A DNA stretch of 64,000 nucleotides from an uncultured Ruminococcus sp. (GTDB taxonomy: Bacteria; Bacillota; Clostridia; Lachnospirales; Lachnospiraceae), in assembly GCA_900066355.1 (NCBI GenBank), contig FMEL01000007.1, positions 98,268 to 162,267 on the forward strand, read 5' to 3'. The position numbers and the translations under genes were made by a program. Positions 1 to 8,973 of this stretch are shown here, one piece after another. Position 1 is the first letter of the stretch; each line of letters begins with the position of its first letter. The notes beneath the pieces are model-generated. The model saw only the letters and a program-made list of their open reading frames with translations, was not told the DNA's origin and searched no databases.

Positions 1-2
1 AT

Positions 3-257
3 GCTAAGACAGTTGTTTGGAACGGACCGATGGGCTGCTTCGAAATGCCGAACTTTGCTCATGGTACAGAAGCAGTTGCAAAAGCTCTTGCTGAGACAGA
101 TGCTACAACAATCATCGGTGGTGGTGATTCCGCAGCCGCAGTTAATATCCTCGGATATGGAGACAAGATGACTCACATCTCCACAGGTGGCGGTGCTTCT
201 CTGGAATTCCTCGAAGGAAAAGAGTTACCAGGCGTAGCAGCAGCTAACGATAAATAG
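3..257 (+). CDS. pgk: Phosphoglycerate kinase, C-terminal end (partial)
   Basis: This is the last 84 codons of a gene that begins before the window. Phosphoglycerate kinase transfers the 1-phosphate of 1,3-bisphosphoglycerate to ADP in cytosolic glycolysis. The frame opens with VVWNGPMGCFE, the conserved C-domain segment, followed by the glycine-rich nucleotide-binding stretch IIGGGDSAAAV and the family-typical THISTGGGASLEFLEGK near the C-terminus. It ends in TAG. The next gene is tpiA, the usual clostridial order pgk-tpiA. Nothing looks broken; only the 5' part is missing. Confidence 0.95.
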   Translation, partial: AKTVVWNGPMGCFEMPNFAHGTEAVAKALAETDATTIIGGGDSAAAVNILGYGDKMTHISTGGGASLEFLEGKELPGVAAANDK

Positions 258-261
258 AACA

Positions 262-408
262 CTTAATGAGAGCAAGCCGCAGGCGCAGACAGAACTTAGC
301 GTTTACTTGGTTCGCCGCTCTTAATGAACACAAGTCAGAGACGCAGTGTGAATTTAGTGCGAGGCGAACATGTATGGCGGGAAATAGTGCGATTTAGTGA
401 ATCGAACT
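262..408 (+). repeat. Imperfect tandem repeats in the pgk-tpiA gap
   Basis: The 216-base gap between pgk and tpiA holds no gene. Two segments starting CTTAATGA, at about 262-304 and 320-361, align over roughly 42 bases (shared core AAG..CAGnnGCAGnn..GAAnTTAG). A shorter third relative around 386-408 repeats GATTTAGTG and CGAAC. GTTCGCC at 310-316 can pair with GGCGAAC at 363-369, so the transcript could fold. A processing site, attenuator or dispersed intergenic repeat are all possible; no function can be assigned. Confidence 0.4.
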
Positions 409-473
409 TCCATATCCGCAGCTTATTACGAAAAGATATATACAGTAATAAATAAAAATCAGGAGATAAGAAA

Positions 474-1223
474 ATGGCAAGAAAGAAAATTATCGCTGGA
501 AACTGGAAAATGAACATGACTCCAAGCGAAGCAGTTAAATTAGTTGAAACTCTGAAACCACTCGTACAGAACGACGAAGTTGATGTAGTATTCGGTGTAC
601 CGGCTATCGACATCGTTCCTGTAGTTGAAGCCTGCAAAGGCACAAACATCGCTGTAGCAGCAGAAAACATGTACTTCGAAGAAAAAGGTGCATACACAGG
701 CGAGATCGCTCCGGCTATGCTTGTAGATGCAGGTGTTAAATATGTTATCCTCGGACATTCCGAAAGAAGAGATTACTTCGGAGAAACAAACGAAGATGTT
801 AACAAGAAAGTCCTGAAAGCTTTCGAACATGGCATCACACCAATCATGTGCTGTGGAGAATCTCTTGAGCAGAGAGAACAGGGCATCACAATGGACTGGA
901 TCCGTCAGCAGGTTAAAGTTGGTCTTCAGAATGTAACTGCAGATCAGGCTAAGACTATGGTTATCGCTTACGAGCCAATCTGGGCTATCGGAACAGGCAA
1001 AACAGCAACAAGCGAACAGGCTCAGGAAATCTGCAAAGGTATCCGTGACTGCGTAGCAGAAATCTATGATACAGACACTGCAGCAGCTATCCGTATCCAG
1101 TACGGCGGATCTGTAAATGCAGGAAATGCAGCAGAACTGTTTGCAATGGGCGATATCGACGGTGGTCTTGTTGGCGGAGCTTCACTCAAACCAGACTTCG
1201 GAAAAATCGTAAACTACAAATAA
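474..1223 (+). CDS. tpiA: Triosephosphate isomerase
   Basis: The 249-residue TIM-barrel enzyme interconverts dihydroxyacetone phosphate and glyceraldehyde 3-phosphate. Length is normal for the family. Visible hallmarks are the N-terminal AGNWKMN with the active-site Asn and Lys, the catalytic His in ILGHSERR, the catalytic Glu in AYEPIWAIGTGK, and the phosphate-binding YGGSV and GGLVGGASL loops near the C-terminus. The start follows AGGAG in the upstream sequence with about 10 bases spacing. It belongs to the pgk-tpiA transcription unit and is closed by a strong hairpin terminator. Confidence 0.98.
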   Translation: MARKKIIAGNWKMNMTPSEAVKLVETLKPLVQNDEVDVVFGVPAIDIVPVVEACKGTNIAVAAENMYFEEKGAYTGEIAPAMLVDAGVKYVILGHSERRDYFGETNEDVNKKVLKAFEHGITPIMCCGESLEQREQGITMDWIRQQVKVGLQNVTADQAKTMVIAYEPIWAIGTGKTATSEQAQEICKGIRDCVAEIYDTDTAAAIRIQYGGSVNAGNAAELFAMGDIDGGLVGGASLKPDFGKIVNYK

Positions 1224-1240
1224 TTCATACAAGAATATAC

Positions 1241-1286
1241 AGCCAGATACTTCAAACTGCATTGGTCAGAGGTATCTGGCTTTTTT
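1241..1286 (+). terminator. Rho-independent terminator of tpiA
   Basis: AGCCAGATAC at 1241-1250 pairs perfectly with GTATCTGGCT at 1272-1281 and is followed by a run of six T. It ends the pgk-tpiA unit. Confidence 0.85.
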
Positions 1287-1316
1287 ATGTTTTCGTACAC
1301 GCACAAATGTCCGCGC

Positions 1317-1345
1317 TTGACAAAATCCATTTTATACCATACTAT
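1317..1345 (+). promoter_or_regulatory. Sigma-A type promoter of hom
   Basis: TTGACA at 1317-1322 and TACTAT at 1340-1345 are separated by 17 bases. The promoter lies between the tpiA terminator and hom, so hom is probably transcribed separately from glycolysis. A small hairpin (TCCCT/AGGGA, 1366-1383) lies in the leader just before the ribosome binding site. Confidence 0.65.
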
Positions 1346-1407
1346 TAGACACATGGTAGAAATAATCCCTGAACTTTAAGGGACGAGGAGAAAGGAGCCA
1401 TTCCAAA

Positions 1408-2703
1408 ATGGAGAAAAAAGTGATTCGTGCAGCCCTCCTGGGATTTGGTACAGTAGGAACCGGCGTATATAAAGTACTGGAGAAGCAGAAAGAGGAGATG
1501 ATTCCGAAGCTTGGAAGTCAGCTTGAAATCAGCAAGATTTTGGTACGTAATCTGCAAAAAGCAGCATCAAAGGTAAAAAATCCTGAGATTCTGACAAACA
1601 ACTGGGACGAGATCGTAAAAGATCCTGAAATAGATATTGTAATTGAGCTGATTGGCGGAATCGAACCGGCAAGAACCTACATACTTGATGCATTAAATGC
1701 CGGCAAACATGTAGTAACAGCCAACAAAGACCTGATTGCAGCTCATGGAAAAGAACTTCTCGATGCAGCAGAAGCAAACCATGTGGATTTCCTGTTTGAG
1801 GCAGCAGTAGCCGGTGGAATTCCGATCATCCGTCCGCTGAAAGAATGTCTGGCAGGCAATCATATGGCAGAAGTAATGGGAATCGTCAACGGAACGACCA
1901 ACTTTATCCTCACAAAGATGACACAGGATGGTATGGAATTTAAAGATGCCCTTGCCCTTGCTACAGAGCTGGGGTATGCCGAGGCAGACCCGACTGCAGA
2001 TATCGAAGGTCTGGATGCCGGACGTAAGGTGGCAATCCTTGCATCCGTAGCGTTTAATTCCAGAGTTGTATTTGATGATGTTTATATCGAGGGAATCACA
2101 AAGATCACAGCCAAAGATATTAAATATGCAAAAGAAATGGGATGTGACATAAAACTTCTGGGAGTTGCAAAGAATACAGAAGACGGAGTAGAAGCTTATG
2201 TATGCCCGATGCTGATTCCAAGCAGCCATCCGCTTGCATCTGTCAATGATTCCTACAATGCAGTATTTGTAAACGGTGACGCAGTAGAGAATGCAATGTT
2301 CTATGGTCGTGGTGCTGGAGAATTCCCGACAGCAAGTGCGGTAGTCGGGGATCTTTTTGAGATCGTAAGAAACATTCAGGCAAATTGTTGTGCACGTATC
2401 GGATGTACCTGCTACAAAGAACTTCCGGTCAAAAAAATGGCAGATACCTGCAACCGTTACTTTATGAGACTGATCGTAGAAGACCGCTGTGGTGTACTGG
2501 CTGAGATGACCGCAGTATTTGCAAAATATGGTGTCAGTGTGGCTCAGATCATCCAGAAAGCAGCAAGAGATGAAGGAAGCGCAGAAGTTGTTGTGATCAC
2601 TGCAAAAGTTCGAGAGGGAGATTTCCGGACTGCAATGGAAGAACTGAGTGGAAGAAGCTCTGTACGTAAGATCAGCAGCATGCTTCGTGTGTACGGAGAA
2701 TAA
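1408..2703 (+). CDS. hom: Homoserine dehydrogenase
   Basis: The 431-residue protein reduces aspartate semialdehyde to homoserine with NAD(P)H, feeding threonine and methionine synthesis. The Rossmann motif GFGTVGTGV lies at residues 11-19. The substrate region VANKDLIAAHG, GGIPIIRPLKE and MGIVNGTTNFIL follow, then GYAEADPTADIEGLDAGRK. A C-terminal ACT domain (about residues 350-431, RLIVEDRCGVLAEMTAVFAK) is the usual site of threonine feedback. The start has AGGAG and GGAG upstream. The gene sits alone between the tpiA terminator and an Mbeg1-like gene. Confidence 0.96.
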   Translation: MEKKVIRAALLGFGTVGTGVYKVLEKQKEEMIPKLGSQLEISKILVRNLQKAASKVKNPEILTNNWDEIVKDPEIDIVIELIGGIEPARTYILDALNAGKHVVTANKDLIAAHGKELLDAAEANHVDFLFEAAVAGGIPIIRPLKECLAGNHMAEVMGIVNGTTNFILTKMTQDGMEFKDALALATELGYAEADPTADIEGLDAGRKVAILASVAFNSRVVFDDVYIEGITKITAKDIKYAKEMGCDIKLLGVAKNTEDGVEAYVCPMLIPSSHPLASVNDSYNAVFVNGDAVENAMFYGRGAGEFPTASAVVGDLFEIVRNIQANCCARIGCTCYKELPVKKMADTCNRYFMRLIVEDRCGVLAEMTAVFAKYGVSVAQIIQKAARDEGSAEVVVITAKVREGDFRTAMEELSGRSSVRKISSMLRVYGE

Positions 2704-2746
2704 AATATAAATCATACCTTAAGTTATTTTCGAGAAGGAGAAGCTT

Positions 2747-3895
2747 ATGGGAAATATTATGGATTATATCAGCTGGAGAGGTGACCTTACTTTTGCACAG
2801 TCTCCATTTAATGAGGTGGATAACCTGATTCTTGCCTGTTTTTCGTATGTGAATCTTGACAGGATTCCGGCGGTGACCAGACAAAAAGGAATAGAACTTA
2901 AAAAACTGGTCAAAGAATTTAAGAAATTACACACGATAAAAGAACTGGAGGCGGATAAATCATTTATCCGCCTGGCTCCGTTTATGATGTTTGAAATGGC
3001 AGAATCCGTCCGGTTTGGTAATTGTGTGATCCGAAACTATGTCAATGAGATTGTTACAGAAGCGGAACAGCAGTTTTCAGCTGTGGAGATCGTGCTGGAT
3101 GACGGAACTTCTTATATTTCTTTCCGTGGCACGGATGATACCATTATAGGCTGGAAAGAAGACTTCAATTTAAGTACCGGTGTCGTTCCGGCTCAGGAAC
3201 GTGCAGTTGAATATATGCAGCGGATTTCTGACAAAGCCTCCGGGATGCTGCGAGTAGGAGGACACTCAAAAGGTGGAAATCTTGCAATTTATGGCTCTGT
3301 CATGTGCAACAGTGTGCATGATAAGATTCTGGAAATCTATTCGAACGACGGGCCGGGATTTTCAAAGGAATTTCAGGAATCTCCCGAGACAGCAGAGATG
3401 ATGCCGAAGATCATTCGGATTATCCCGGAATATTCCATCATAGGAACACTTCTCGAACATGAGAAACAGCCGATTATCGTGGCAAGTACCAGCAGAGGAC
3501 TTCTCCAGCACGATGGATTTTCATGGGAAGTACAGGGACCGGGTCTTGTCAGACGCGACAGCCTGAATAAAACGGCGCTTCGTTTTATCGAGATTCTGCA
3601 CAAATGGATTGACGGAATGGACATGGAGCAGAAGCGACTTCTGATCGAAGATCTCTTTGCAACTTTGCAGGCATCCGGATATGAAAACTTAAGTGAAGTG
3701 CAGTCAGGCGGGCTCAAGAGTCTCGCGGCTATGGTAAAACGACTGGATAAATTTGCACCGGAATCAAGAGGAATGATGCAGGAGCTTCTGACCGCGATCT
3801 GTGGCGGCTGGCTGGAACAGCTTCAGGAGAATACAAAGGATAAACTATCTGCGATTCCACAGAGCTTTTCCGATAAAATCCTTGAAAAATTTTAA
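2747..3895 (+). CDS. Mbeg1-like (DUF2974) alpha/beta hydrolase
   Basis: The 382-residue cytosolic protein starts after GAGAAGGAG. The serine-hydrolase nucleophile elbow GGHSKGGNLA sits near residue 170, and the sequence YISFRGTDDTIIGWKEDF before it is the class-3-lipase-like oxyanion region. Overall it matches the Mbeg1/DUF2974 family, whose bacterial members are presumed lipases or esterases of unknown substrate. The C-terminal 100 residues are helical. It lies 43 bases after hom and may be cotranscribed with it. Family placement is firm; the reaction is inference. Confidence 0.85.
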   Translation: MGNIMDYISWRGDLTFAQSPFNEVDNLILACFSYVNLDRIPAVTRQKGIELKKLVKEFKKLHTIKELEADKSFIRLAPFMMFEMAESVRFGNCVIRNYVNEIVTEAEQQFSAVEIVLDDGTSYISFRGTDDTIIGWKEDFNLSTGVVPAQERAVEYMQRISDKASGMLRVGGHSKGGNLAIYGSVMCNSVHDKILEIYSNDGPGFSKEFQESPETAEMMPKIIRIIPEYSIIGTLLEHEKQPIIVASTSRGLLQHDGFSWEVQGPGLVRRDSLNKTALRFIEILHKWIDGMDMEQKRLLIEDLFATLQASGYENLSEVQSGGLKSLAAMVKRLDKFAPESRGMMQELLTAICGGWLEQLQENTKDKLSAIPQSFSDKILEKF

Positions 3896-3914
3896 ATTTT
3901 TGGTACTATATAAT
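3882..3914 (+). promoter_or_regulatory. Possible promoter of gpmI
   Basis: TTGAAA at 3882-3887 precedes TACTAT at 3904-3909 by 16 bases, with an overlapping TATAAT at 3909-3914. A short inverted repeat, TACAG/CTGTA, follows in the leader. The -35 box overlaps the end of the preceding gene. This is a pattern match only. Confidence 0.35.
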
Positions 3915-3981
3915 AGGAAAAAACATACAGGTAAATACTGTATTGACATGCAGAAAAACTATACAACAGAAGGAGAATATT

Positions 3982-5523
3982 ATGAGTAAAAAACCAACCG
4001 TTTTAATGATCCTGGATGGTTATGGCCTGAATGACAAACATGAGGGAAATGCAATCTACGAAGCAAAGACTCCTGTTATGGATAAATTAATGGCAGAATA
4101 TCCATTCGTAAAAGGAAATGCCAGCGGACTTGCAGTTGGTCTTCCGGACGGACAGATGGGTAACTCTGAGGTAGGTCATATGAATATGGGCGCAGGCCGT
4201 ATCGTATATCAGGAGCTTACCAGAATCACAAAAGAGATCAACGATGGTGATTTCTTCAAGAACGAAGCACTTCTTGCAGCAATGAAGAATGCAAAAGATA
4301 ATGATTCCGCTGTTCACTTCATGGGACTTCTTTCCGATGGTGGTGTACACAGCCACAACACACATCTCTATGCACTTCTTGAGATGGCTAAGAGAGAAGG
4401 TCTTAAGAAAGTTTATGTACACTGCTTCCTCGACGGACGTGATACACCTCCGGCATCCGGTAAAGAATTCATCGAACAGCTTGAAGCAAAGATGAAGGAA
4501 ATCGGTGTTGGTGAGATCGGTGTTGTTTCCGGACGTTACTATGCAATGGACAGAGATAACCGCTGGGATCGTGTAGAGCTTGCATACAAAGCACTGACAG
4601 AAGGCGAAGGCGTCAAAGGCACAGACGCTGCAGCAGCAGTTCAGGCTTCCTACGATGCTGACAAGACAGATGAATTCGTACTCCCGACCGTAATCGAAAA
4701 AGACGGCAAACCGGTTGCAAAGATCCAGGACAAAGATTCCGTTGTTTTCTTCAACTTCCGTCCTGACCGTGCACGTGAGATTACCAGGGCATTCTGCGAT
4801 GATGAATTCAAAGGCTTCGAGAGAGCAAAGAAACTTGACCTCACATATGTTTGCTTCACAGACTATGATGAGACAATCCAGAACAAACTGGTTGCCTTCC
4901 ACAAAGTACTTCTTCAGAATACATTTGGCGAATACCTTGCAGCTCATGATATGACACAGGTTCGTATCGCTGAGACAGAGAAATATGCGCACGTTACGTT
5001 CTTCTTCAACGGTGGTGTGGAAGAGCCAAACAAAGGTGAGGACAGAATCCTTGTAAAATCTCCGAAGGTTGCTACCTATGATCTTCAGCCGGAAATGAGC
5101 GCACCGGAAGTCTGCGACAAACTTGTAGATGCGATCAAATCTGACAAATACGATGTGATCATCATCAACTTTGCAAACCCGGATATGGTTGGTCATACCG
5201 GTGTACAGGCTGCAGCAGTAAAAGCAATCGAGACTGTTGACGGCTGCGTAGGCAGAGCAGTAGAAGCCCTCAAAGAAGTTGACGGACAGATGTTCATATG
5301 TGCTGACCACGGTAACGCAGAGCAGCTGATCGACTATGAGACAGGCGAACCATGGACCGCTCATACAACAAACCCGGTTCCGTTCATACTCGTAAATGCA
5401 GATCCGAAATATACCTTAAGAGAGAACGGATGCCTTGCAGACATCATTCCTACACTGATCCAGCTTATGGGAATGGAACAGCCGGCAGACATGACAGGAA
5501 AAAGCCTTCTGATCGAAAAATAA
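3982..5523 (+). CDS. gpmI: 2,3-bisphosphoglycerate-independent phosphoglycerate mutase
   Basis: The enzyme interconverts 3- and 2-phosphoglycerate with a dinuclear Mn centre. From the ATG preceded by AGAAGGAG the protein is 513 residues, the family norm; an upstream in-frame ATG at 3943 would add 13 unconserved residues and has no good binding site. Visible are VLMILDGYGLN (metal ligand Asp), GNSEVGHMNMGAGRIVYQ with the catalytic Ser, HCFLDGRDTPP, FFNFRPDRARE, ANPDMVGHTG and CADHGNAEQ. It continues the glycolytic set started by pgk and tpiA, with hom and the Mbeg1-like gene interposed. Confidence 0.97.
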   Translation: MSKKPTVLMILDGYGLNDKHEGNAIYEAKTPVMDKLMAEYPFVKGNASGLAVGLPDGQMGNSEVGHMNMGAGRIVYQELTRITKEINDGDFFKNEALLAAMKNAKDNDSAVHFMGLLSDGGVHSHNTHLYALLEMAKREGLKKVYVHCFLDGRDTPPASGKEFIEQLEAKMKEIGVGEIGVVSGRYYAMDRDNRWDRVELAYKALTEGEGVKGTDAAAAVQASYDADKTDEFVLPTVIEKDGKPVAKIQDKDSVVFFNFRPDRAREITRAFCDDEFKGFERAKKLDLTYVCFTDYDETIQNKLVAFHKVLLQNTFGEYLAAHDMTQVRIAETEKYAHVTFFFNGGVEEPNKGEDRILVKSPKVATYDLQPEMSAPEVCDKLVDAIKSDKYDVIIINFANPDMVGHTGVQAAAVKAIETVDGCVGRAVEALKEVDGQMFICADHGNAEQLIDYETGEPWTAHTTNPVPFILVNADPKYTLRENGCLADIIPTLIQLMGMEQPADMTGKSLLIEK

Positions 5524-5561
5524 AAATTGAAACTAATCTGAATATAGGTAAATAATGAAAT

Positions 5562-5620
5562 CCCCGGATGATTCAGGCAATGGATAATATAGATTGACGG
5601 AATTGTCCGGGGTCTTTTTT
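5562..5620 (+). terminator. Terminator of gpmI
   Basis: CCCCGGA at 5562-5568 pairs with TCCGGGG at 5606-5612, followed by TCTTTTTT. The loop is long (about 37 bases). Confidence 0.65.
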
Positions 5621-5734
5621 ACCTCAATTTGCGTTTTGAAACTGTCAAAAATGCACAAAAAAATCCTCGAAACGCGGAAAATAATTGCTATTTTGCTCAT
5701 TTATTATACTGGAACTATATACATTCTATAAAAG

Positions 5735-5989
5735 ATTGATAATAAGAACTTCAAGTTTGTTCTGGACTGGGATGAGTCTGTATGGACCGAACAGGATAAA
5801 AACAGCCTTCCGGTGCTGAAGCGTACCGGTAAGGCGCGGGGGGCGATTGTGCTGATGGCAGAGGAATTCGATCCGGACAGCACAGAAGCTTCCGGGGATG
5901 CAGATTCCCGGAAGTTTTTCTGTCTTTTAAAGCCAGATTATGTATGCCCGGAAACGTTTATAAAAAGAATAAAAAAAGAGATAATTTAA
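5735..5989 (+). pseudogene. Orphan coding fragment without a start codon
   Basis: The 577-base gap between gpmI and the transpeptidase holds an 84-codon open frame with coding-like codon use, closed by TAA but lacking any ATG/GTG/TTG with a ribosome binding site near its 5' end; a stop lies just upstream at 5729. The translation contains FKFVLDWDESVW, LPVLKRTGKARGAIVLMAEE and KPDYVCPETFIKRIKKEI. I do not recognise the family. It is most simply the C-terminal remnant of a deleted gene. Confidence 0.4.
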
Positions 5990-6101
5990 GATGCAAAAAT
6001 ACAGAAGTATGTTATAATGGAAACGTTACAGGAAAATCATCCAAAAATGTTATGATATGGAAGATTGGACGCAGGTATTGATATTCAGGAGAGTATAATA
6101 A

Positions 6102-7910
6102 ATGAGTAACAAAGAAATTAAGGATAGATTATCTGACGGTGAAGGGGCACCGGATGAGCGCACAGATATGGAAGAGCAGATTGATGCGGTTATGGACAGA
6201 CTGACAGATCCGCCGGACGATGAAGAAGACCTGGATGATCTGGGCGAGTATGATGATTCAAAAGAAGAATATGAGGATACAGAGCCGGACGAAGAGTTGT
6301 CCACAGATGAAGAAGCAGCAGAGGATGACGAAGAATCCACAGATGATGCAGAGTCATACGATGAAGCAGGAGAAGTGTACGAAGAGAGACCGCATCCGGC
6401 GAGACATAAGTCGGCAAGACCGGGTCCTGTTGTATATGTTCCGCTGGATGATATGGATGAACAGCCGGTGCAGAAAAAGAAACGACATAAGAAGAAACAC
6501 AAGGGCGGGCGTATCTTTGGCCTTCTGCTTTTGATGGTGCTTGTGGTTGGTGGCTGCGCTTATGCAGGAGCAAGTTATTATTTTTCAGATCGATTTTTTG
6601 AGGGAACATGGATCAATGGTGTGAACTGTTCGCAGATGACTGCATATGAAGTAGAAAACCTGTTTAAGCAGAAATTTCAGGATTATTCTATTGAAGTTTC
6701 TTCGAGAGGACTGGATCCACAGACAATCGCCGGAGATCAGATTGATTACCAGTATCTTTCTACCGGAGAAGTGCTGAAACTTTTGCAGCAGCAGAAGCCA
6801 TATGAGTGGATTAAGGGCATGTATGAACAGAAGAGCTATACTGTTTCCGAGAATACAGGTTACAACAAGACCAAACTTCAGGAGCAGCTCAAATCACTGA
6901 ACTGTGCCCAGGCAGAGAATCAGACAGCACCGGAGAATGCATATGTGGCCTTTCAGGATGGACAGTTTGTGATCGTTCCGGAGACGGAAGGAAGCAAGCT
7001 TAATATCAAGCAGGCATATCAGGTATTGGATGCGGCTGTTGAGTCCGGACAGACAAGTGTTAATTTTGCGGATACACCGGAAGCATATGTCAGCGCTGAT
7101 GTTACACAGAATGATCAGGCACTGCAGTCTGCTCTGGAAGCATGCAATAACTATACGAGAGCAAGTATTACCTATACTTTTGGTGACCGTACAGAAACGC
7201 TCGATGGCAATACCATCAAAGACTGGCTGCAGTTTGACGAGAAGGGACAGCTTGTATGGGATGATAATTCTTTCCAGCAGCATGTGGCTGATTACGTGGC
7301 ACAGCTTGCAGCAACTTATGATACAGTCGGTACAGAGAGAGAATTTCAGACAACAAGCGGCAGAACCGTTTATGTATCCAGTTCCGTATACGGATGGAAG
7401 ATCGACCAGAGTGCGGAGACAGCACAGCTGAGTAAGGAAATCCAGTCCGGTACACAGACGACGAGGGAGCCGGTCTTCTCCCAGACAGCAAATGCTTACG
7501 GAGTAAATGATCTTGGTAATACTTATATTGAAGTTGATTTAAGCGAACAGCATATGTACTATTATCAGAACGGTGCAGATATTTTTGAATCTGATTTCGT
7601 TTCCGGTAATATGAGTTACGCAGATCGCCAGACACATGCCGGTATCTTTACGCTCTATTATAAGAAGAGCCCGGATGTACTCAGAGGAACAATGAAAGCA
7701 GATGGTACTTACGAGTACGAATCAAAGGTTGAATACTGGATGCCGTTTGATGGCGGAATCGGATTCCATGATGCTTCATGGAGAGGTGAGTTCGGCGGCG
7801 ATATTTACCTGACAGACGGTTCACATGGATGTATCAACATGCCACCGGAAAATGCCGGTATTCTGTATGATCTGATACAGTATGATGTGCCGATCGTCTG
7901 CTTCTACTAA
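6102..7910 (+). CDS. Membrane-anchored L,D-transpeptidase (YkuD family)
   Basis: The 602-residue protein cross-links peptidoglycan through 3-3 bonds or attaches proteins to it. Residues 1-110 are strikingly acidic (Glu/Asp-rich, cytosolic), then a basic KKKRHKKKHK patch and a single membrane helix at about 136-158. The extracellular part has the Clostridium-type peptidoglycan-binding domain pair (about 200-450) and a C-terminal YkuD domain. The catalytic signature SHGCINMP lies near residue 573, with the upstream His in GGIGFHDASW. Start chosen after CAGGAGAG. It is followed 21 bases on by a small membrane protein and may be cotranscribed with it. Confidence 0.93.
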   Translation: MSNKEIKDRLSDGEGAPDERTDMEEQIDAVMDRLTDPPDDEEDLDDLGEYDDSKEEYEDTEPDEELSTDEEAAEDDEESTDDAESYDEAGEVYEERPHPARHKSARPGPVVYVPLDDMDEQPVQKKKRHKKKHKGGRIFGLLLLMVLVVGGCAYAGASYYFSDRFFEGTWINGVNCSQMTAYEVENLFKQKFQDYSIEVSSRGLDPQTIAGDQIDYQYLSTGEVLKLLQQQKPYEWIKGMYEQKSYTVSENTGYNKTKLQEQLKSLNCAQAENQTAPENAYVAFQDGQFVIVPETEGSKLNIKQAYQVLDAAVESGQTSVNFADTPEAYVSADVTQNDQALQSALEACNNYTRASITYTFGDRTETLDGNTIKDWLQFDEKGQLVWDDNSFQQHVADYVAQLAATYDTVGTEREFQTTSGRTVYVSSSVYGWKIDQSAETAQLSKEIQSGTQTTREPVFSQTANAYGVNDLGNTYIEVDLSEQHMYYYQNGADIFESDFVSGNMSYADRQTHAGIFTLYYKKSPDVLRGTMKADGTYEYESKVEYWMPFDGGIGFHDASWRGEFGGDIYLTDGSHGCINMPPENAGILYDLIQYDVPIVCFY

Positions 7911-7931
7911 AAAACAGGAGAAAGAATAATT

Positions 7932-8231
7932 ATGATGGACAAATCTTTTGGTCTTATTCTGGCCGTAATCGCACTGGTTGCCGGAATCATGCTTCTGACA
8001 GGACATGGTGATATTTTATTGAAGGGCGGTAACACAAAGCTCCGCAAAGAAAAATACGATGAGAAAAAAATGACATGGGGCTCAGGCGTTGCACTTCTTC
8101 TGATTGGTGTGGCAACCCTTATAGACAGCTATACGACGAGCCTTGTAGCAGAAATTATTTATATCATTGTACTGATTGCAATTCTCGGATGGTTGGTATA
8201 CTATCTGAAAACGAAGTGTGCGAAGAAATAA
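7932..8231 (+). CDS. Small membrane protein, DUF3784-like
   Basis: The 99-residue protein has three predicted membrane segments (about 4-22, 50-67, 70-90) separated by a charged loop with NTKLRKEKYDEKKMTWGSG. That spacing and the KYDEKK motif recall DUF3784 proteins of Firmicutes, whose role is unknown. An ACAGGAGAAAG binding site precedes two adjacent ATG codons (7932 and 7935); either could be used. It sits directly after the L,D-transpeptidase gene. Confidence 0.7.
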   Translation: MMDKSFGLILAVIALVAGIMLLTGHGDILLKGGNTKLRKEKYDEKKMTWGSGVALLLIGVATLIDSYTTSLVAEIIYIIVLIAILGWLVYYLKTKCAKK

Positions 8232-8273
8232 TAATTGCATAAAATTCAGAGACAAATTTCTGACGACACAAAC

Positions 8274-8310
8274 AAAGAGCATGGAAGAAATCGAATCTTC
8301 CATGCTCTTT
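8274..8310. terminator. Bidirectional terminator
   Basis: A perfect 14-base stem (8274-8287 with 8297-8310, GAGCATGGAAG/CTTCCATGCTC core) is flanked by A on the left and T on the right. It can serve both the plus-strand small membrane gene and the convergent HAD gene. Confidence 0.8.
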
Positions 8311-8352
8311 TCGCCTTAAGTATAAGAGTAAATAGTTTATGATGTCTTTTCA

Positions 8353-8973
8353 TTAACAAAACAGTGTAATGAGATCCATTGGTTTACTGATCCGCATATC
8401 CGGCTCCGGAACCTCACCGAAACCATATTCCGCAAGGACAAACGGAACTCCGGCTTTGCGGCATGCCTCGAAGTCTCCCATTGTATCGCCGACATAGACC
8501 GGATCCTTCAAACCATTCTGATCAGCAATCTGGCGGATGTTGGAACCTTTATCAAGACCGGTATCTCCATTACAGAGATGTCCCTGGAAATATTTGGCGA
8601 ATCCGGTTTTTTCAAGGAAAAGTTCGATATAACCACACTGACTGTTGCTGACGATATAAAGAGGATATTGTGCGGACAGAATCTGCAGGGCTTTTTCCAG
8701 ATCCTCATAGAGAGGTGCACCGGTAATATGAAGAAGTGCATGTTCTGCCTCGCAGCAGTCATCGATCAGGCGAAGCTGTTCATTCTCCGGATATTCGGGA
8801 AAGACCAGAGCTGCAATTTCAGCCAGGGGCTTTCCGAAAAGTGTTTTGAGCTGACCGGCTGTGATGGTAAGGTCTATCTGTTCTTTTTGCCGGAGATAAT
8901 CAGTCCAAGCTTTTGCTACGACATCTGTAGAGTCCCACAAAGTACCGTCTACGTCAAAAATGATACTGTCCAT
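8353..8973 (-). CDS. HAD-superfamily phosphatase (phosphoglycolate phosphatase-like)
   Basis: The 206-residue cytosolic hydrolase has HAD motif I IFDVDGTLWDS at residues 5-15 with the nucleophilic and acid/base Asp, motif II in YIVSNSQ, and motif III/IV as a Lys followed by VYVGDTMGDFEACR. A helical cap lies between residues 17 and 85. It fits the Gph/PGMB-like subgroup (HAD_2), but the substrate cannot be read from sequence. It is convergent with the membrane-protein gene and divergent from mutY. Confidence 0.88.
   Translation of the reverse strand: MDSIIFDVDGTLWDSTDVVAKAWTDYLRQKEQIDLTITAGQLKTLFGKPLAEIAALVFPEYPENEQLRLIDDCCEAEHALLHITGAPLYEDLEKALQILSAQYPLYIVSNSQCGYIELFLEKTGFAKYFQGHLCNGDTGLDKGSNIRQIADQNGLKDPVYVGDTMGDFEACRKAGVPFVLAEYGFGEVPEPDMRISKPMDLITLFC

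Noticed and set aside
1693..2715. 340-codon minus-strand frame opposite hom
   Set aside because: Shadow of a well-supported gene with no start signal and no recognisable motif.
4087..5364. Long open frame on the minus strand opposite gpmI
   Set aside because: It is Cys/Phe-rich with no motif, no ribosome binding site, and mirrors the codon bias of gpmI.
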